Source of the DNA: Pomphorhynchus laevis
Lineage: Eukaryota; Acanthocephala; Palaeacanthocephala; Echinorhynchida; Pomphorhynchidae
DNA: 64,000 nucleotides
Assembly: GCA_012934845.2 (NCBI GenBank)
Contig: WNNJ02000815.1
Coordinates: 1 to 64,000 of the forward strand
Reading direction: 5' to 3'
Translations under genes and position numbers: made by a program
Notes under the pieces: generated by a model
What the model was told of the DNA's origin: nothing
Seen by the model: the letters and a program-made list of their open reading frames with translations, nothing else
The model's database searches: none
Shown here: piece after piece, positions 34,201 through 44,157 of the stretch
Layout of the letters: each line of letters opens with the position of its first letter
Position numbering within the stretch: the first letter of the stretch is position 1

Positions 34201-34480
34201 ATCTTTGTTTTTAATTATTAAAATGTATTTTAATTAAAATTAATACAGTAAATATTTAATTTAATTTAATCTTTAGCAAGCGATTTTCATAGGTCAAATT
34301 TTCATCATTACCATTTTTAGAGCAGCATTTCAATACGGAGTTAAAATGGCCGACGGTAGAAAGACTCGAAGACTTCATAGTCAATTGGACGATAAGCGTA
34401 AATTAGACCGCGAGTGGCAACAGATCACTAAAATTATCGAAAAGCGAAAAGCCGGTGGAACAAACAGAAATGAATACTAA
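16227..34480 (+). CDS. IK: Spliceosomal protein RED (IK homologue), 11 exons, N-terminus incomplete
   Basis: Nuclear protein that works with SMU1 in the precatalytic (B complex) spliceosome. Exons: 16227-16313, 17429-17641, 18209-18379, 18423-18648, 19712-19869, 20605-20683, 20731-20799, 24131-24222, 28448-28514, 32868-32956, 34321-34480 (stop TAA). All junctions are GT-AG with matching phase. Family blocks in order: LTNADFRKLLMT; KYRDRAKERRENV; SYRAVGPDAKATIDAAARRR; ESKYLGGDISHTHLVKGLDY; SSRMAYIVDLEDSYSDIPTT; NDFVIEKLTEILWILRSGER; SDSYAECYPG; NKKGPVGRWDFDTQEEYSDY; KAAFQYGVKMADGRKTRRLH; IIEKRKAGGTNRNEY at the end. About 470 residues against about 557 in human; the difference is the first exon, not found with confidence, and the absent Arg-Glu-Asp repeat from which RED is named. 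Two introns are only 43 and 47 bases; the largest exceed 3 kb and carry retroelements. Confidence 0.92.
18940..19604. mobile_element. DNA-transposon-like element with terminal inverted repeats
   Basis: Lies in a RED intron. Left end AAATACGACGTTGTAAATCT (from about 18952) is matched by its exact complement at about 19570-19590, and pairing extends outward into TTCATTAAT and inward into GAAGAATTAACTTT, about 45 bp per arm with few mismatches. The interior is GC-richer than the intron and holds repeats of CTCTAGCGCAGA and a hairpin around GCCCCATTGGGGAC at 19435-19475. No transposase is encoded, so it is non-autonomous; superfamily unknown. Confidence 0.75.
20925..21245. repeat. Tandem duplication of about 160 bp in a RED intron
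   Basis: The AT-rich block from ATTTCCATATTTATCAAGAT to TTATCTAAAACAAGATTT occurs twice in a row with only small differences. A recent local duplication; no coding capacity. Confidence 0.7.
21370..23760 (+). mobile_element. RT element with restriction-enzyme-like endonuclease, decayed (RED intron)
   Basis: Sense-oriented non-LTR-type element broken into several frames. Open pieces: 21696-22007, 22112-22438, 22579-22875 and 23066-23698. RT blocks: CILTIDANSAFNNLNRQMLL, GITQGDPISMAAYAIGTLP, then QQWYADDLTLVGDL across a frame change near 22410. The C-terminus has a Cys-Cys-His-Cys finger (CYKCGEGTDLKHILFC), RHNVVRGTLA, then an endonuclease-like core (RSARMDIVCSD, FIDLAVNNHLAPSYANST, a later Glu and KCAKYMEHV) and FVPAIMPTTGG. 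This order is that of R2/CRE/NeSL-like or related elements using a PD-(D/E)xK endonuclease; the clade is not resolved. At least four frame breaks; old. Confidence 0.75.
23066..23698 (+). pseudogene. Endonuclease-domain fragment of the decayed RT element
   Basis: The longest intact piece (210 residues) of the element at 21.4-23.7 kb: zinc knuckle CYKCGEGTDLKHILFC, RHN motif, RSARMDI and FIDLAV (candidate metal-binding acidic residues), and the family C-terminus FVPAIMPTTGGYY. It lies inside a RED intron and is not expected to be translated. Confidence 0.65.
25133..28110 (+). mobile_element. Second RT/restriction-like-endonuclease element, fairly intact (RED intron)
   Basis: A different, better kept element in the same orientation as RED. 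Parts in order: N-terminal zinc finger (WECPICKISCR, about 25265); HLPKAVLKRIPKGARYHTAK linker (25430-25884); RT pieces 26015-26530 and 26545-27127 with VLKIDFRNTFNTIDRGVLLE, GVQQGDPLGPIGFALAVNPI and WYLDGATLG in the catalytic position; a C-terminal domain 27186-28088 with CHCGASFDESGRHGLACR, RHAEINSVISR, a RHPDGVT and MWDATCVDT endonuclease-like core, and the family tail PFGVETYRSLGSFALALVKE. About five frame breaks or stops. The coding sequence is much less AT-rich than the surrounding intron, suggesting a younger or differently composed source. Confidence 0.8.
26015..27127 (+). pseudogene. Reverse transcriptase core of the 25.1-28.1 kb element
   Basis: Two adjacent open pieces broken by a stop near 26528. 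The catalytic box reads WYLDGATLG where the family is expected to have YxDD; the second Asp is Gly here, so this copy is dead even apart from the frame breaks. Downstream ANRIGLELNAVKSELMFLNM and NLQFLGSVVFEE are the RT thumb-side blocks. Confidence 0.75.
28640..31480 (-). mobile_element. Diverged L2/CR1-like LINE (RED intron, antisense)
   Basis: Minus-strand LINE of a separate, older subfamily. ORF1 pieces 31336-31088 and 31124-30804 (KKTLSSLLPDMSKKQQMDSK; RIIVRGLVEGDNVEMVPKLL). ORF2 pieces: 30681-30478, 30169-29978 (SFRPILLRPTISKLFERLIL), a degraded RT palm around 29600-29960, and 29462-29199 (DSLTFLGVILDSSISFSSFA). The 3' end at 28640-28690 ends in a hairpin GGCATG-TCTG-CATGAGCC, then ACTTAAAAAATAAT, structurally like the other LINE tails but with a different stem. 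Many frame breaks. Candidate 5' UTR up to about 31480. Confidence 0.7.
31490..32867. other. RED intron sequence, AT-rich
   Basis: No coding region seen. Contains ATTA/TTAATTAGTACTAATTA palindromic runs at 32150-32215 and an ATATAT-rich palindromic block at 32520-32580. Confidence 0.5.
33050..33160. repeat. AT palindromic microrepeat
   Basis: Alternating AATTATCCTAAT and ATTAGGATAATT units, about five, able to fold on themselves. No known function. Confidence 0.5.
33315..33655. mobile_element. Foldback MITE, family 3 (RED intron)
   Basis: Arms of about 100 bp: TAATCTTTCTTTTTGTAAAT at about 33323 is faced by its complement ending at about 33645, and pairing continues through AATTTAATCTGGTA, TATTATAATTATTGTCAATA, CCAATTGTCATTA and AAGGCG-like blocks on both sides, with a central unpaired region around 33440-33530. 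Superfamily unknown. Confidence 0.75.
33656..33800. repeat. 58-bp tandem repeat, two and a half units
   Basis: AGATTTTTCATTTTTGCG-based unit, 58 bp long, itself made of two CATTTTTGCGTA halves, repeated directly after the MITE. Confidence 0.75.
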
Positions 34481-35732
34481 TTTGCATTGGAATGCCATTT
34501 ATTATTTGTACAGTATTTGTAGAAAAGTGTGAGAGGTTTACACAAAATTTTAATTTTTTATTCGCTACATATCGGATTGGACTTTAAGCGAAAATATATA
34601 ACTAACAACTATGATGCTTGTTTAATAGCAAAACAAATGGAATTTACCTGAAGTTAACTTTTATGTGATTTAAAACTAAAGAATTTAAACTAATTCATAT
34701 ATCAATCCTAATGTAAAATATTTATTTAAGTTTAAATTAAATAGCATACTAGATTAGGTTGAAAACTAAGAATAAACTCTTAATATTTGAATCTTGGCAT
34801 TGATGTCGATGACTGTCACATTAAGGTGTTAATAACAGACTAGATGAGATGAAATTCAAAGAATAGTTTTAATGATTCTGTTTCAAGTTTATTCTCTAAC
34901 GGGCCCTATTAAACTTACATTGTAGATTTTCTTTATTTTGAATTACCCTAACGACTTAAATAAATTTGTCTACGTTTTCAGGTCTTCGTAAGATATAATA
35001 GATAATATAACATAAAATATTGTTATAATATAATATTATAATATATAATATTGTTATAATATAATTATTTAAGTTAGATATCATTATTTAAATAAAATAT
35101 CAATTTGGTTACCAGCTCTATTTACTATTTTTATTATCAAATTAGTAAATTTGATAAGACGTATGAGCATTTGTTATGCCGTTCTCAGACAAAATGATTA
35201 CTTCAATATTTTGTTCATTGATCGTAAATGACAATCAGTTTAGGACAGAAAATTATTATCTTTTATTGATTTCTCAAAATATTAAAATAATTTATAAATA
35301 GTTAGCTAGTTATTAAATGTTTATTAATAAAGATTTCCGATGTTGATACTTTTTTAATTTGGAATTTTGAAGAACGATCTATAAAACAAATTTATTTTTA
35401 TATTTCGCTAGCAGTAATTATCGAAATACCAACTAATTATTAGTTTATAATTATTCAATGATATTACCAATTAATTAGCAATTTATAGTTATTTAATGAT
35501 ATTAGTCGATTTTCTATAAACTTCAACGATTGATTTAATTATAATTTAAATGAATTTGTATCTCGGTCTTAAATAAAAAATTTATACGATAAGAATATTA
35601 TCGACTCAGTTGATTACTCACTCACCTCGTCGAGATACAAAATATCTGTTTTTATTAATTTTACGATAAGAATTTACTTCCTGTTACCTTTAATTATTAT
35701 TGTTATATAGCATTTGTAGATACATTTTCAAA

Positions 35733-38700
35733 ATGATTGAATCCACCGCGGTTGTAGATGACGGAACTTGGATAAATGCCAAATACCAGTATCGTACAAG
35801 TAACGTTTGCCACGACGAATCAGGAGCAATAATTGTGAGCCCTGCTCAATATGCTATGGACATCAGAACGAAAAAACACGTTCCTCGTGTTGGAGTGATG
35901 ATGGCCGGCATTGGTGGAAATAACGGATCAACATTAGTTGGTACTGTTTTATCGAATAAAATGAAATTAAGTTGGAGAACAAAACAGCGTGAACAGGTAA
36001 TTTAGATTTATTTTGCATATCTGTTGTGAGATAAATACTTGCCCTATATTTACGACAACAATTTTAAATGTAAGCTACTGCTAGCTATTAATTTCACTAG
36101 CTACTGCTAGCATCATCAGCCGTCCGAATTCTCCTCCGTCTTCGTCGTTTTGATCACACATCCTACCATCTTGCTTCTCTCGATTTGCCTACAATTTATT
36201 GTCGTGTTCAAATTCGTCTTCTTATCGTTGCTTTCCGCCTTGTAACTTTTCATACCCCTTCATTTCTCAACCTTCCTTTTCTTGATAATTCTCTTCCTGT
36301 TTACTGTTCCTTGCGTTCATGTAATTCCCTTCTTTTACGTGTCCCAAATTACTGCCCACTCATATACGCCAATCAACATCAATGCCGTGCTTCAAACGAC
36401 AAATCCGATCCCATTTAAATAATTTATCTGCTTGACTTTTTCATTTTTGTTTGTGGACTTGTAAGCGCGCAGCTTGTACGCATTTGCCGCATTAAATAAA
36501 TTTGTATTATTACTGCTAGCATCATCAGAAAGTTTCGCACATCTTGTGATCAGTATGTTTCACTTGTGATAAAGTATATATTTTATATAGGTTTATCAAA
36601 CTATATAACGGTTTCTATAGATATTAGAGAACGGTTTGATTCACTAATTAATGTGTCCAGAAGTATTTCGCTAAGCTCTGTTAGAATCTTCGGAAAATTA
36701 CTGAGGATGACCTTCTGAAAATTACCTTGAGTAATTTTCTTAAGATGCTAACAGAGCTTAGCGAAATATTAAATAAAAGTTTTCATTCAGGTATTTGGCA
36801 TTGCAAGGTGCTTAATATAAATGCTAAATATGTGTATGAAGGATTAATGTTAATAGAGAGAGCAAAAAGTGTAAAATGTGACTTAGAGTTAATCTTCAAA
36901 GGACTAGTTAATGCTTTGCGATATTTACCGCAGCAATGTTTTAGCGTTTGTATATGTTTACTGAATAAAGATGTTATTACGCCTTTTTTGATTCAGCTCC
37001 AATAATTATTTTTCAATAATGGATCATTATCAACTATTTACAATATTTATTTTAAAATATTCTGGAACGATAAGGTAAAATTGAAAGACAAAATTATTTT
37101 GATATTTTGCTAGTAACTACTAGCATCTTCAGACATTTAAAAAGTTTCAAATGTCGAAAGATGCTAGTAGTTACTAGCATCATATCCGTGGCGGGATCGG
37201 ATATGTATGATTAGGTCCTCTTAGGATCAGGTATTTGGCATTGCAACGTATTATTACAAATAAAGTTCAAGTAATTATTATTAATTGAGTTGTAATTTCG
37301 GACTTCACCGGGCCAGGCTCCGAATAGGTCAAAATGGAGGAGCAAATCCTATATAGATTATCCCGCCTCAAAGCGGGATAAAGATTACATAAAAATAAGA
37401 ATTGAGTTGTAATCGGGAATTCGTTACGAATTCGTGATATTAAGAATTATTGGAGCTGGATCAAAAATTTGGAAAATGTAGTGTGGATGAAAATATCATC
37501 CACACTTGACGTGTGGATGATACTGAATAATTGATTGTTGTATTTTATTGTTAGTGAATTCTTTACTATAAAGACGTATTTTTGTATAGAAAGCAAATTA
37601 CTTTGGTTCATTGACTCAAGCGGCCACCACTTGGCTTGGAATTGATAATGTTTTAAAGTCTCCTGTGTATGTTCCTTTCTACAGTTTACTTCCGATGATT
37701 AATCCGAATAATATCATCTTTGACGGATGGGATATTAGCAAAATGAATCTAGCCGATGCAATGATTAGAGCTCAAGTATTTGAACCTGAACTTCAGGATA
37801 GACTTAAACCGATTATGAAAGAGATGTTTCCCAAGCCGGCTGCATTTGACATTAACTTTGTTGCCGGAAATCAATTACATAGAGCTGACAATGTTATAGA
37901 AGGTAAAACCACCGTTTTAATAAAAACTGCCGTATTACTAAACTTTATTCATATTTTCTTTTCGTTTAAACAAAATCTACAAGCTGCTAATACTTTTATT
38001 AACTGAAAGAAAAGTTTAAACAGATAGCGTAGATATGGCTTCTCGAATTGTAATTTTATAATTTACTTGGTTAAATAGTTCCTCACTATTAAGTTTTGTG
38101 TAGCAAATTGGATTTTCTGTAAATGTCAGAAAATCAAGTTCTTAGTTAAAAAATCAAAAACTTTATGAATTACTTAATCATTTATTATCATTAACAAGTT
38201 TATTAGAAAAAATATCTCTTAACCACTACGGGCGATACGAGAGCCGAAATCCACAAAATTGAACAAAATTAAATGATCAATTATTTACAAACTTATCAGT
38301 TTCATATTTTACGAATTGCCTACAAATGTTTTAAAGATTAATCGAGTAATTTTGATCAGGAATCCGAATATTTTGTTTTTGTTTTAATTACAGTTTTCCG
38401 TCTAAATGTTTTGACGAATTAATATAATATCGTCGATCAAATATCTGGTTTTAAAAATATTTTGATTTTTTTAAATTAAACACAGGTGAAAAGTCATCGC
38501 AGGTTATGCAACTTCGAGCAGATATTAGGGAATTTAAAATAAAGAATAATCTCGATAAAGTCATTGTTGTCTGGATGGGTAATACGGAACGCTTTTGTAA
38601 AGTTATTCCTGGACTGAATCAAACTGCACAAGAACTACTTATATCATTACAAATGAATGCAAGCGAAATATCGCCATCAACGCTATATGGAATCGCAGCC

Positions 38701-41700
38701 GTACTTGAGGTAATCAACGCATGCTTGCTTAGTAGTGTCTATTTAATTTATGGTGAAACAAAACCAACGTAGTAGAAAACATTTGCTCGTAAATGATGTG
38801 CGAGAAGTTATGCATTTTGATATAGAACAGCTTCAGTGCTATTTGATAGATAGAACTGAACCTGTCAAATATTTGCTTCTTGGCATTTTATATTTATGCC
38901 AAATGTCCTCCTTGTATGAAAAAATGAAAAACAAATGCTGTGGGGTAATTTCTGATTGAAACTCAATCAGAAAATTAAAACGTTTTAGTTAAAATTTGAA
39001 AATATATTTTATTTGCTTCCAAGGTAATGGGTTCTGCAAACGACTTTAAAACTCATATTATGTTGCTAAAGGTTGAGTACATAAAAATTAGTTAAATATT
39101 TTTATTAAAAGTAAGTCTCAACTGCTAGTATTACTTAAGATGACAACTACTGCTATCAAAATATCAAATTAAGAAATGCTGTTTTATTAATCGATTATTC
39201 GTAATTTTATTTATATAATAACTCAGGTATTATTGTATTTAGCTGCTTTAATCAGGCATTTTAATTTGTTAAATATTTCAAACTACAAACAAATTTAGAC
39301 AATTTATCAAACCTAGTTAGCATTGTGCTTGAAAACACAAATCACAAGTGTTTCATTTCTAGAGTTTATTTATCTATCAATAAATTTTGACGTTTTGACA
39401 AATATGAAAGCGTTAACATTTTCAGTGTTAGGAATATTAAAATATTCGTTTGTTGGTTATGATGCTTTCCCACATCCCAAGGATACATTTTATTTTTCTT
39501 TAAGCATAACAAAGGTCATACCAGACTGGTATCCCATTTTAGATAATGTTCAAACCAATAACAAACATGTCATTATGATTTATATAATGTCAATAAATAT
39601 AAATTTTATATTTATTCCATCAGTCAACAAATTCCGTGCAACTTAATGGCGCATTTATTCTTTAATAAATTTTAGGGATGCCCGTTTATAAACGGATCGC
39701 CACAAAATACTTTTGTCCCTGGGCTTATCGAATTGGCGCATATTAATAAGACACCAATAGTCGGCGATGATTTGAAAACTGGACAAACAAAGATAAAATC
39801 TGTTTTGGTAGATTTCCTTGTATCAGCCGGAATAAAACCACGATCTATCGTCAGTTATAACCATTTAGGTAACAATGACGGATTGAACCTTTCTGAAGAA
39901 GTTCAATTCAGGAGTAAAGAGGTTGGTGTAATTTATAAAATTAGTGAATACCGTATTGCATTTCTATTGTTTTAAGGATTTATCCTTTATTAAATAGACT
40001 GAAGATATTAACGTGAATTAAAATGAACTTATTTCATTTTTACTAGAAAAAAAAACATTTTACTTGTATAAAGTAAAATGATAAATTTTTATTTATCATT
40101 TTTAATTTAATTAAATTAATTAATAATATCATTTTTATTATTTAATTTTTAATAATAAATTTTTATTTATTATTAAATTAAGCATTAGAATTACTAAATT
40201 AAGCATTTGGCAAATGTTACTTCGGTAAAAGTTGCTTGAAGATTAAAAATATTTTGGTTATTACAAAAGCAGCCAAATATATATTATTATATATAATAAT
40301 ATATATATACGAACAAAATGTATTTTTTCCAATATATCAAATAGTTTTTCAATATTTTCATAAAGCAATATATAATTACGGTATAGATTGCAAATCGCAA
40401 AATTACAATCCGAAGAAATCTAAAGAATTGATCCGGAGAAAAATAAAAAGCTTCACGAAAAATCTGTAAATCGATGACAAATAATCATAATTTAATCAAT
40501 TATAATTTAATTAATTATATATATTAATTATAATTTAATTAATTATATATATAAATTATTATTTAATTAGATATAATTATAATATAATTATAATAAATAT
40601 ATTTTCTACACTATATTTTATTATTAACTCATTTAAAGATATGATATTTTCAAATGAAAAGAAGTGAAAGTCAATTTTAAATTTTAAAAGTTAAGCGCAT
40701 GTAAAGTTTAAAATTTTAAAATTAAAAACAGATTTTTCTATTTTCTTCACTTTATTTTATCATTAACTCATTTAAAGATATAATATTCCTAAAAGTCCTT
40801 AGTCATGAAATCGAAAGTTGAAAACTTTCGATTTAAAACATTAATCGTATTAAAATTCGATTTTGTAATTTTAAAATCGCATTAAAGAATATTTATGAAA
40901 TTATTTTTTTAAATAATTACTTTAATTGGCAATAATACATTAGCTGTATTTTCAATAATTGTTCATTTACAATAATACATTGACTGTCTTAATTCATCTT
41001 AAAATACGATCATATTTCTATCAAGTTTGATAACTATTTGATAAATATTTAGACTTCAGGCAATGTTGGATTCAGCCACTTAGACTCGACATATCTTTGT
41101 TTATTCCTTACTAATCCATTGCATAATTAGTATAGCTGTTAGTATATTATAAATTCCATTTGTAAAACGGTAGAACTTATTATTAAATAATTAATTGAAT
41201 TTAAGAACAGTGTCATGAGTTTTCAATATTGATTTGACAAGAAATATTAATTATTCATACAACGATATATAATATATAATATACAATATATAATATTCAA
41301 TATTTTTTAAAATAGTTGATAATGATCCATTATTGATAAAGAATTATTGAAGCTGGATCAAATAAAGAAGGAAACTTTTATTGATATTTCGCTAACCTCT
41401 GTTAGCATCTTAAGAAAATTACAATATCAATAAAATTTTCCTTCTTTGATTCAGCTTGAATAATTCTTTATTTTATAAAATTATTAATTGAATATAATTT
41501 TTTAAAATTTATTATATTTAAATTCTACAACGCACGTTTCCTGCTTACATATTTTAGTAAAGCAAAAAACATCTAATAAAATTAATTCTAAAATTCTGTT
41601 AATTCTCGTAATTTATACAAGACTTTATATCGCCAAATCTTTGTTAATAAAATGACCTTTGATATTTAGATTACAAAGTCCTCAGTTATTTACGATTCCG

Positions 41701-43869
41701 TTGTCAACAACCCAATTTTATATCCGGATATAAAGCCACCAGATCATTGTATCGTTATCAAATATGTCCCTGAAGTCGGTGATTCTAAGCGTGCTATGGA
41801 TGAATATATCAATGAAATTGGAATGGGTGGGCGTAATACTTTGGTTATACATAATACCTGCGAAGATTCTTTACTGGCATCTGCCGTAATTTTGGATTTG
41901 ATTATACTTGCTGAACTTTTCAGCCGAATGGAATTTAAAATGAAGCATGATGAAATATACGAAGGAATGGACGAAATACTGAGTGTACTTTCATATCTTT
42001 GTAAAGCTCCACTTGTACCTGATGGAACAACCATAGTTAATGCTTTATTCTCACAAAGATCATGCATCGAAAATGTCATTAGGTAATTTTACATTATAAA
42101 TGTATGTAAAATATACATTATATTATTAATATTAAAAATAATATTTACTAATGAAGAATTTTATTAAGTCTGATATGCGAACAACAAAAAACGAACAACA
42201 AAAATCTAATTAGTCCGAATCACGACGATCAACCATATTGATAGTCGGTAGCTTTCATCTTAGACAATCAGCCCAAGATTGAATCAAGTTTCTCGATTTA
42301 GAGTAGGAAATTTAACAGATAATTTCCATGTGAGTTTTCAAGGTAATATTCAAAAATACACGGGATTTTATTCCCTGCATTTGAATGTGGAAAAGTGACT
42401 CCTCTTAGAACATTGAAAAGTTACTTTTCCACGTTCTACAAAAATCTTGTAAGACGCAATTTTTTCTCTAAAAGAAAATCAAAAGTGGCATATAATGGAT
42501 AATACCTTATATAACTAAAATAAAAAATATTTTATTCAAATTTTAATAAATTTAATTAAATATTAAATATATATTAATATTTATTTATAATATATGATAG
42601 TATTACTCGGTACTTTAATTCACGAAAATAAGTGATTTTGTAAAGCTTTATGGAATGCCTATATCTGAGACTATGAGCCTGTCTGATACTATGCTAACTT
42701 AGAACTATGCTTACATAGAGCTACACTTACAAAATTGTAGATATATATTTTAATATATAATATTCCACCACAAACGTAACCATTAAAACGAGTGTTACAA
42801 TTACTTCGAGTAATCGCCATTTCTTTCAATTCAGACATTTTCATAAACTTTCTCGATTTATAGATTCTTCACCATTTATAGATTCTTTATTTATAGATTT
42901 AATAAATAAATTATCAATTAATGTATGCGTATACAATTATAGGCAAAATGAAAACACGTCACCTTAGGAATTTCGTTTTCCATTTCTGTAAGTTTGTTCC
43001 GCTATCGAAAATATGTTCTCTTGTTCCAAATTAAGAAATTAAATATTTTTTGTATACAATTTAACGGTTATTTAATAAACCATTTACAATTTAACGGTTA
43101 TTTAACAAAACAATTTACAATTTAACGGTTATTTAACAAAACAATTTAAAATTTAACGATTATTTAATAAACAATTTGCAATTTAACGATTATGAATTGT
43201 ATTATGGCAATTTATATTTTAAAAGAGATAACTGTTAAGTAATAAATTATAAATTATAATTAAATTATTATTAATATAAGTAATACATAATAAATTGTAT
43301 TATTTAAATAAATAACATTAAAGTTATTTATTGCAGTGTTACTACTGATGATAATATGTTACAATTTTAAAGAGTCTTTGTGAGAAAGTTTCTTATTTAT
43401 CAAGACATCACGAATAAGATTTGAAATAATGCCCGATACGCTTTGGATTATTTCATCGTAACTTAATTTTTCTTAATCAAAATGATAATCACGCAAATTA
43501 TCGAAGTTTTTTTTATCATTTTAAATGTGCCATTATAAAATCCATTATTATTTTTCTTAATTATACTTTATTTTTTTTTATTTTTAATTGCAAAATAACA
43601 CAAACTCCGTATTTTTTTAATTTGTAAAAATTATTATCTTGCAGCCTTAACTCCAAGAGCTGATAAATAATTTTCGTATAGAGGAATTATTATTAGAAAA
43701 TACATAAAAGTTGTTACATTTTAGGGCTGCTGTTGGTTTGGATCCCATCAATCATATGAATTTGGAGTACAAACTGAAACCATTTCTACGTAAAGTTGAA
43801 TCAAAATCGATTAATGGTGTAATGAATGGTGATCGTGAATATGCTGCTAATCCAGTCCAGCTTAATTGA
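35733..43869 (+). CDS. ISYNA1: Inositol-3-phosphate synthase (myo-inositol-1-phosphate synthase), 6 exons
   Basis: NAD-dependent cytosolic enzyme converting glucose-6-phosphate to inositol-3-phosphate, the first committed step of inositol synthesis. Exons: 35733-35996, 37590-37902, 38486-38709, 39676-39921, 41670-42082, 43725-43869. All are GT-AG with matching phase, giving 534 residues, the usual family length. Motifs in order: [13 protein letters not shown] (NAD-binding loop, about residue 55-67), [80 protein letters not shown] (the two Lys of the active site), [57 protein letters not shown] and [10 protein letters not shown]. No missing catalytic block. It ends NPVQLN. An AATAAA-like signal lies about 100 bases downstream. 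Introns carry MITEs and a LINE tail but the frame is intact, so the gene looks functional. Confidence 0.95.
36102..36528 (+). mobile_element. LINE 3' fragment with 18-bp target-site duplication
   Basis: The 18-bp sequence TACTGCTAGCATCATCAG is present at 36102-36119 and again at 36511-36528. Between them lies the last 390 bp of an L2/CR1-like LINE in plus orientation: C-terminal RT codons ([20 protein letters not shown]...), the 3' UTR and a tail ending in AAATAAATTTGTATTAT. It is the clearest target-primed insertion in the window. It sits in intron 1 of the inositol synthase gene and landed in a MITE-derived TAGCATCATCAG sequence. Confidence 0.9.
36640..37065. mobile_element. Foldback MITE (family 1) carrying an insertion
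   Basis: Left arm from about 36660 (AAGTATTTCGCTAAGCTCTG), short loop at about 36710, right arm GATGCTAACAGAGCTTAGCG from 36747, then interrupted at about 36785 by roughly 200 bp of other sequence, resuming as TTTTTTGATTCAGCTCCAAT at 36985 and the outer block AATAATGGATCATTATCAAC. The interrupting sequence has an inverted relative at 58085-58265. Confidence 0.65.
36785..36985 (+). repeat. Dispersed repeat 'X', copy 1
   Basis: Matches the reverse complement of 58085-58265: shared blocks include ATATGTGTATGAAGGATTAA, GAGAGAGCAAAAAGTGTAAA, TTTGCGATAT, GTTTACTGAATAAAGATGTT and ATTACGCC. Inserted in a MITE arm. It can be read as a short open frame (ending [13 protein letters not shown]), but I see no domain and its partner lacks a matching frame. 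Confidence 0.55.
37085..37185. repeat. MITE-like hairpin with TAGTAACTACTA core
   Basis: TTGCTAGTAACTACTAGCATCTTC at 37113 faces GAAAGATGCTAGTAGTTACTAG at 37158. This has the same design as the family 1 foldback arms (inner palindrome followed by GCATCTTC) with changed bases. Confidence 0.55.
37190..37445. repeat. Dispersed 190-bp repeat, copy 1
   Basis: Matches 58420-58615: shared blocks AATAAAGTT(C/T)AAGTAATTATT, GATTTCGGACTTCACC-like, CCGAATAGGTC, CCCGCCTC, AATTGAGTTGTAA and the palindromic GAATTCGTNACGAATTCGTGATAT end. Size and lack of coding fit a SINE or small MITE, but I could not find tRNA-type A and B boxes. Confidence 0.6.
37991..38485. other. Intron of the inositol synthase gene, no element seen
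   Basis: Ordinary AT-rich intron between exons 2 and 3. No repeat or coding region recognised. Confidence 0.5.
39922..41295. other. Inositol synthase intron 4, left part
   Basis: AT-rich. ATATATAATAATATATATAT palindromic runs at 40280-40310 and 40520-40600, and a duplicated block (ATTAACTCATTTAAAGATAT at 40622 and about 40773). No coding region; the open frame at 40236-40469 is low-complexity. Confidence 0.5.
41296..41480. mobile_element. Foldback MITE, family 1, compact copy
   Basis: Outer block ATAGTTGATAATGATCCATT at 41312, then GAAGCTGGATCAAATAAAGA arm, inner pair CGCTAACCTCTGTTAGCATC, a nearly absent centre, and the opposite arm TCCTTCTTTGATTCAGCTTG ending in AATAATTCTTTAT. The internal copy of the GCTAAC hairpin is missing from the right half, so it is an internal-deletion derivative of the form at 7645. 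Confidence 0.75.
42385..42437. repeat. Imperfect hairpin in intron 5 of the inositol synthase gene
   Basis: GAATGTGGAAAAGTGACT faces AGTTACTTTTCCACGTTC across about 17 bases. Possibly a very small foldback element. Confidence 0.45.
43050..43195. repeat. 31-bp tandem repeat, about five units
   Basis: Units of CAATTTACAATTTAACGGTT followed by ATTTAACAAAA, with gradual divergence (ACGATT, AATAAA) toward the right end. In the last intron of the inositol synthase gene. Confidence 0.75.
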
Positions 43870-44113
43870 TAACACAAACACTTGCGAGATTTATACCGAA
43901 GACCATTGTATTGTTTTAAGATCAATACCTTCGCAAACCATTTCCCAAAGAGGACTAAAAATATGAGTTTGAAATAATAAATCCGTTTCTTAAAGATAAT
44001 TTACAAAGTTTAATATAAATTATTTAATAAATATTAAATAATTCAAGTTATTAGTAACATATAATAATTAATATTATTATAATATTGTAATATCATTATT
44101 AAATGGTCATATT

Positions 44114-44157
44114 AAATGGTCATACCCTAAGCCTTTCGGCTTAGGGTATGACCATTT
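44114..44157. repeat. Perfect 20-bp hairpin with 4-base loop
   Basis: AAATGGTCATACCCTAAGCC, loop TTTC, then its exact complement GGCTTAGGGTATGACCATTT. It lies about 245 bases beyond the inositol synthase stop codon. The first ten bases of the stem are also duplicated just upstream (AAATGGTCAT at 44101). A perfect stem in such AT-rich DNA is unexpected by chance; function unknown. Confidence 0.8.

Noticed and set aside
36727-37005. 92-residue ORF in the inositol synthase intron
   Set aside because: It spans a MITE arm and repeat X; the other copy of X has no matching frame.
37190-37445. tRNA-derived SINE
   Set aside because: No convincing A and B boxes or tRNA-like fold on either strand.
39323-39646. 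107-residue ORF in an inositol synthase intron
   Set aside because: Low-complexity, AT-driven, no domain and no conservation signal; lies between well-supported exons.
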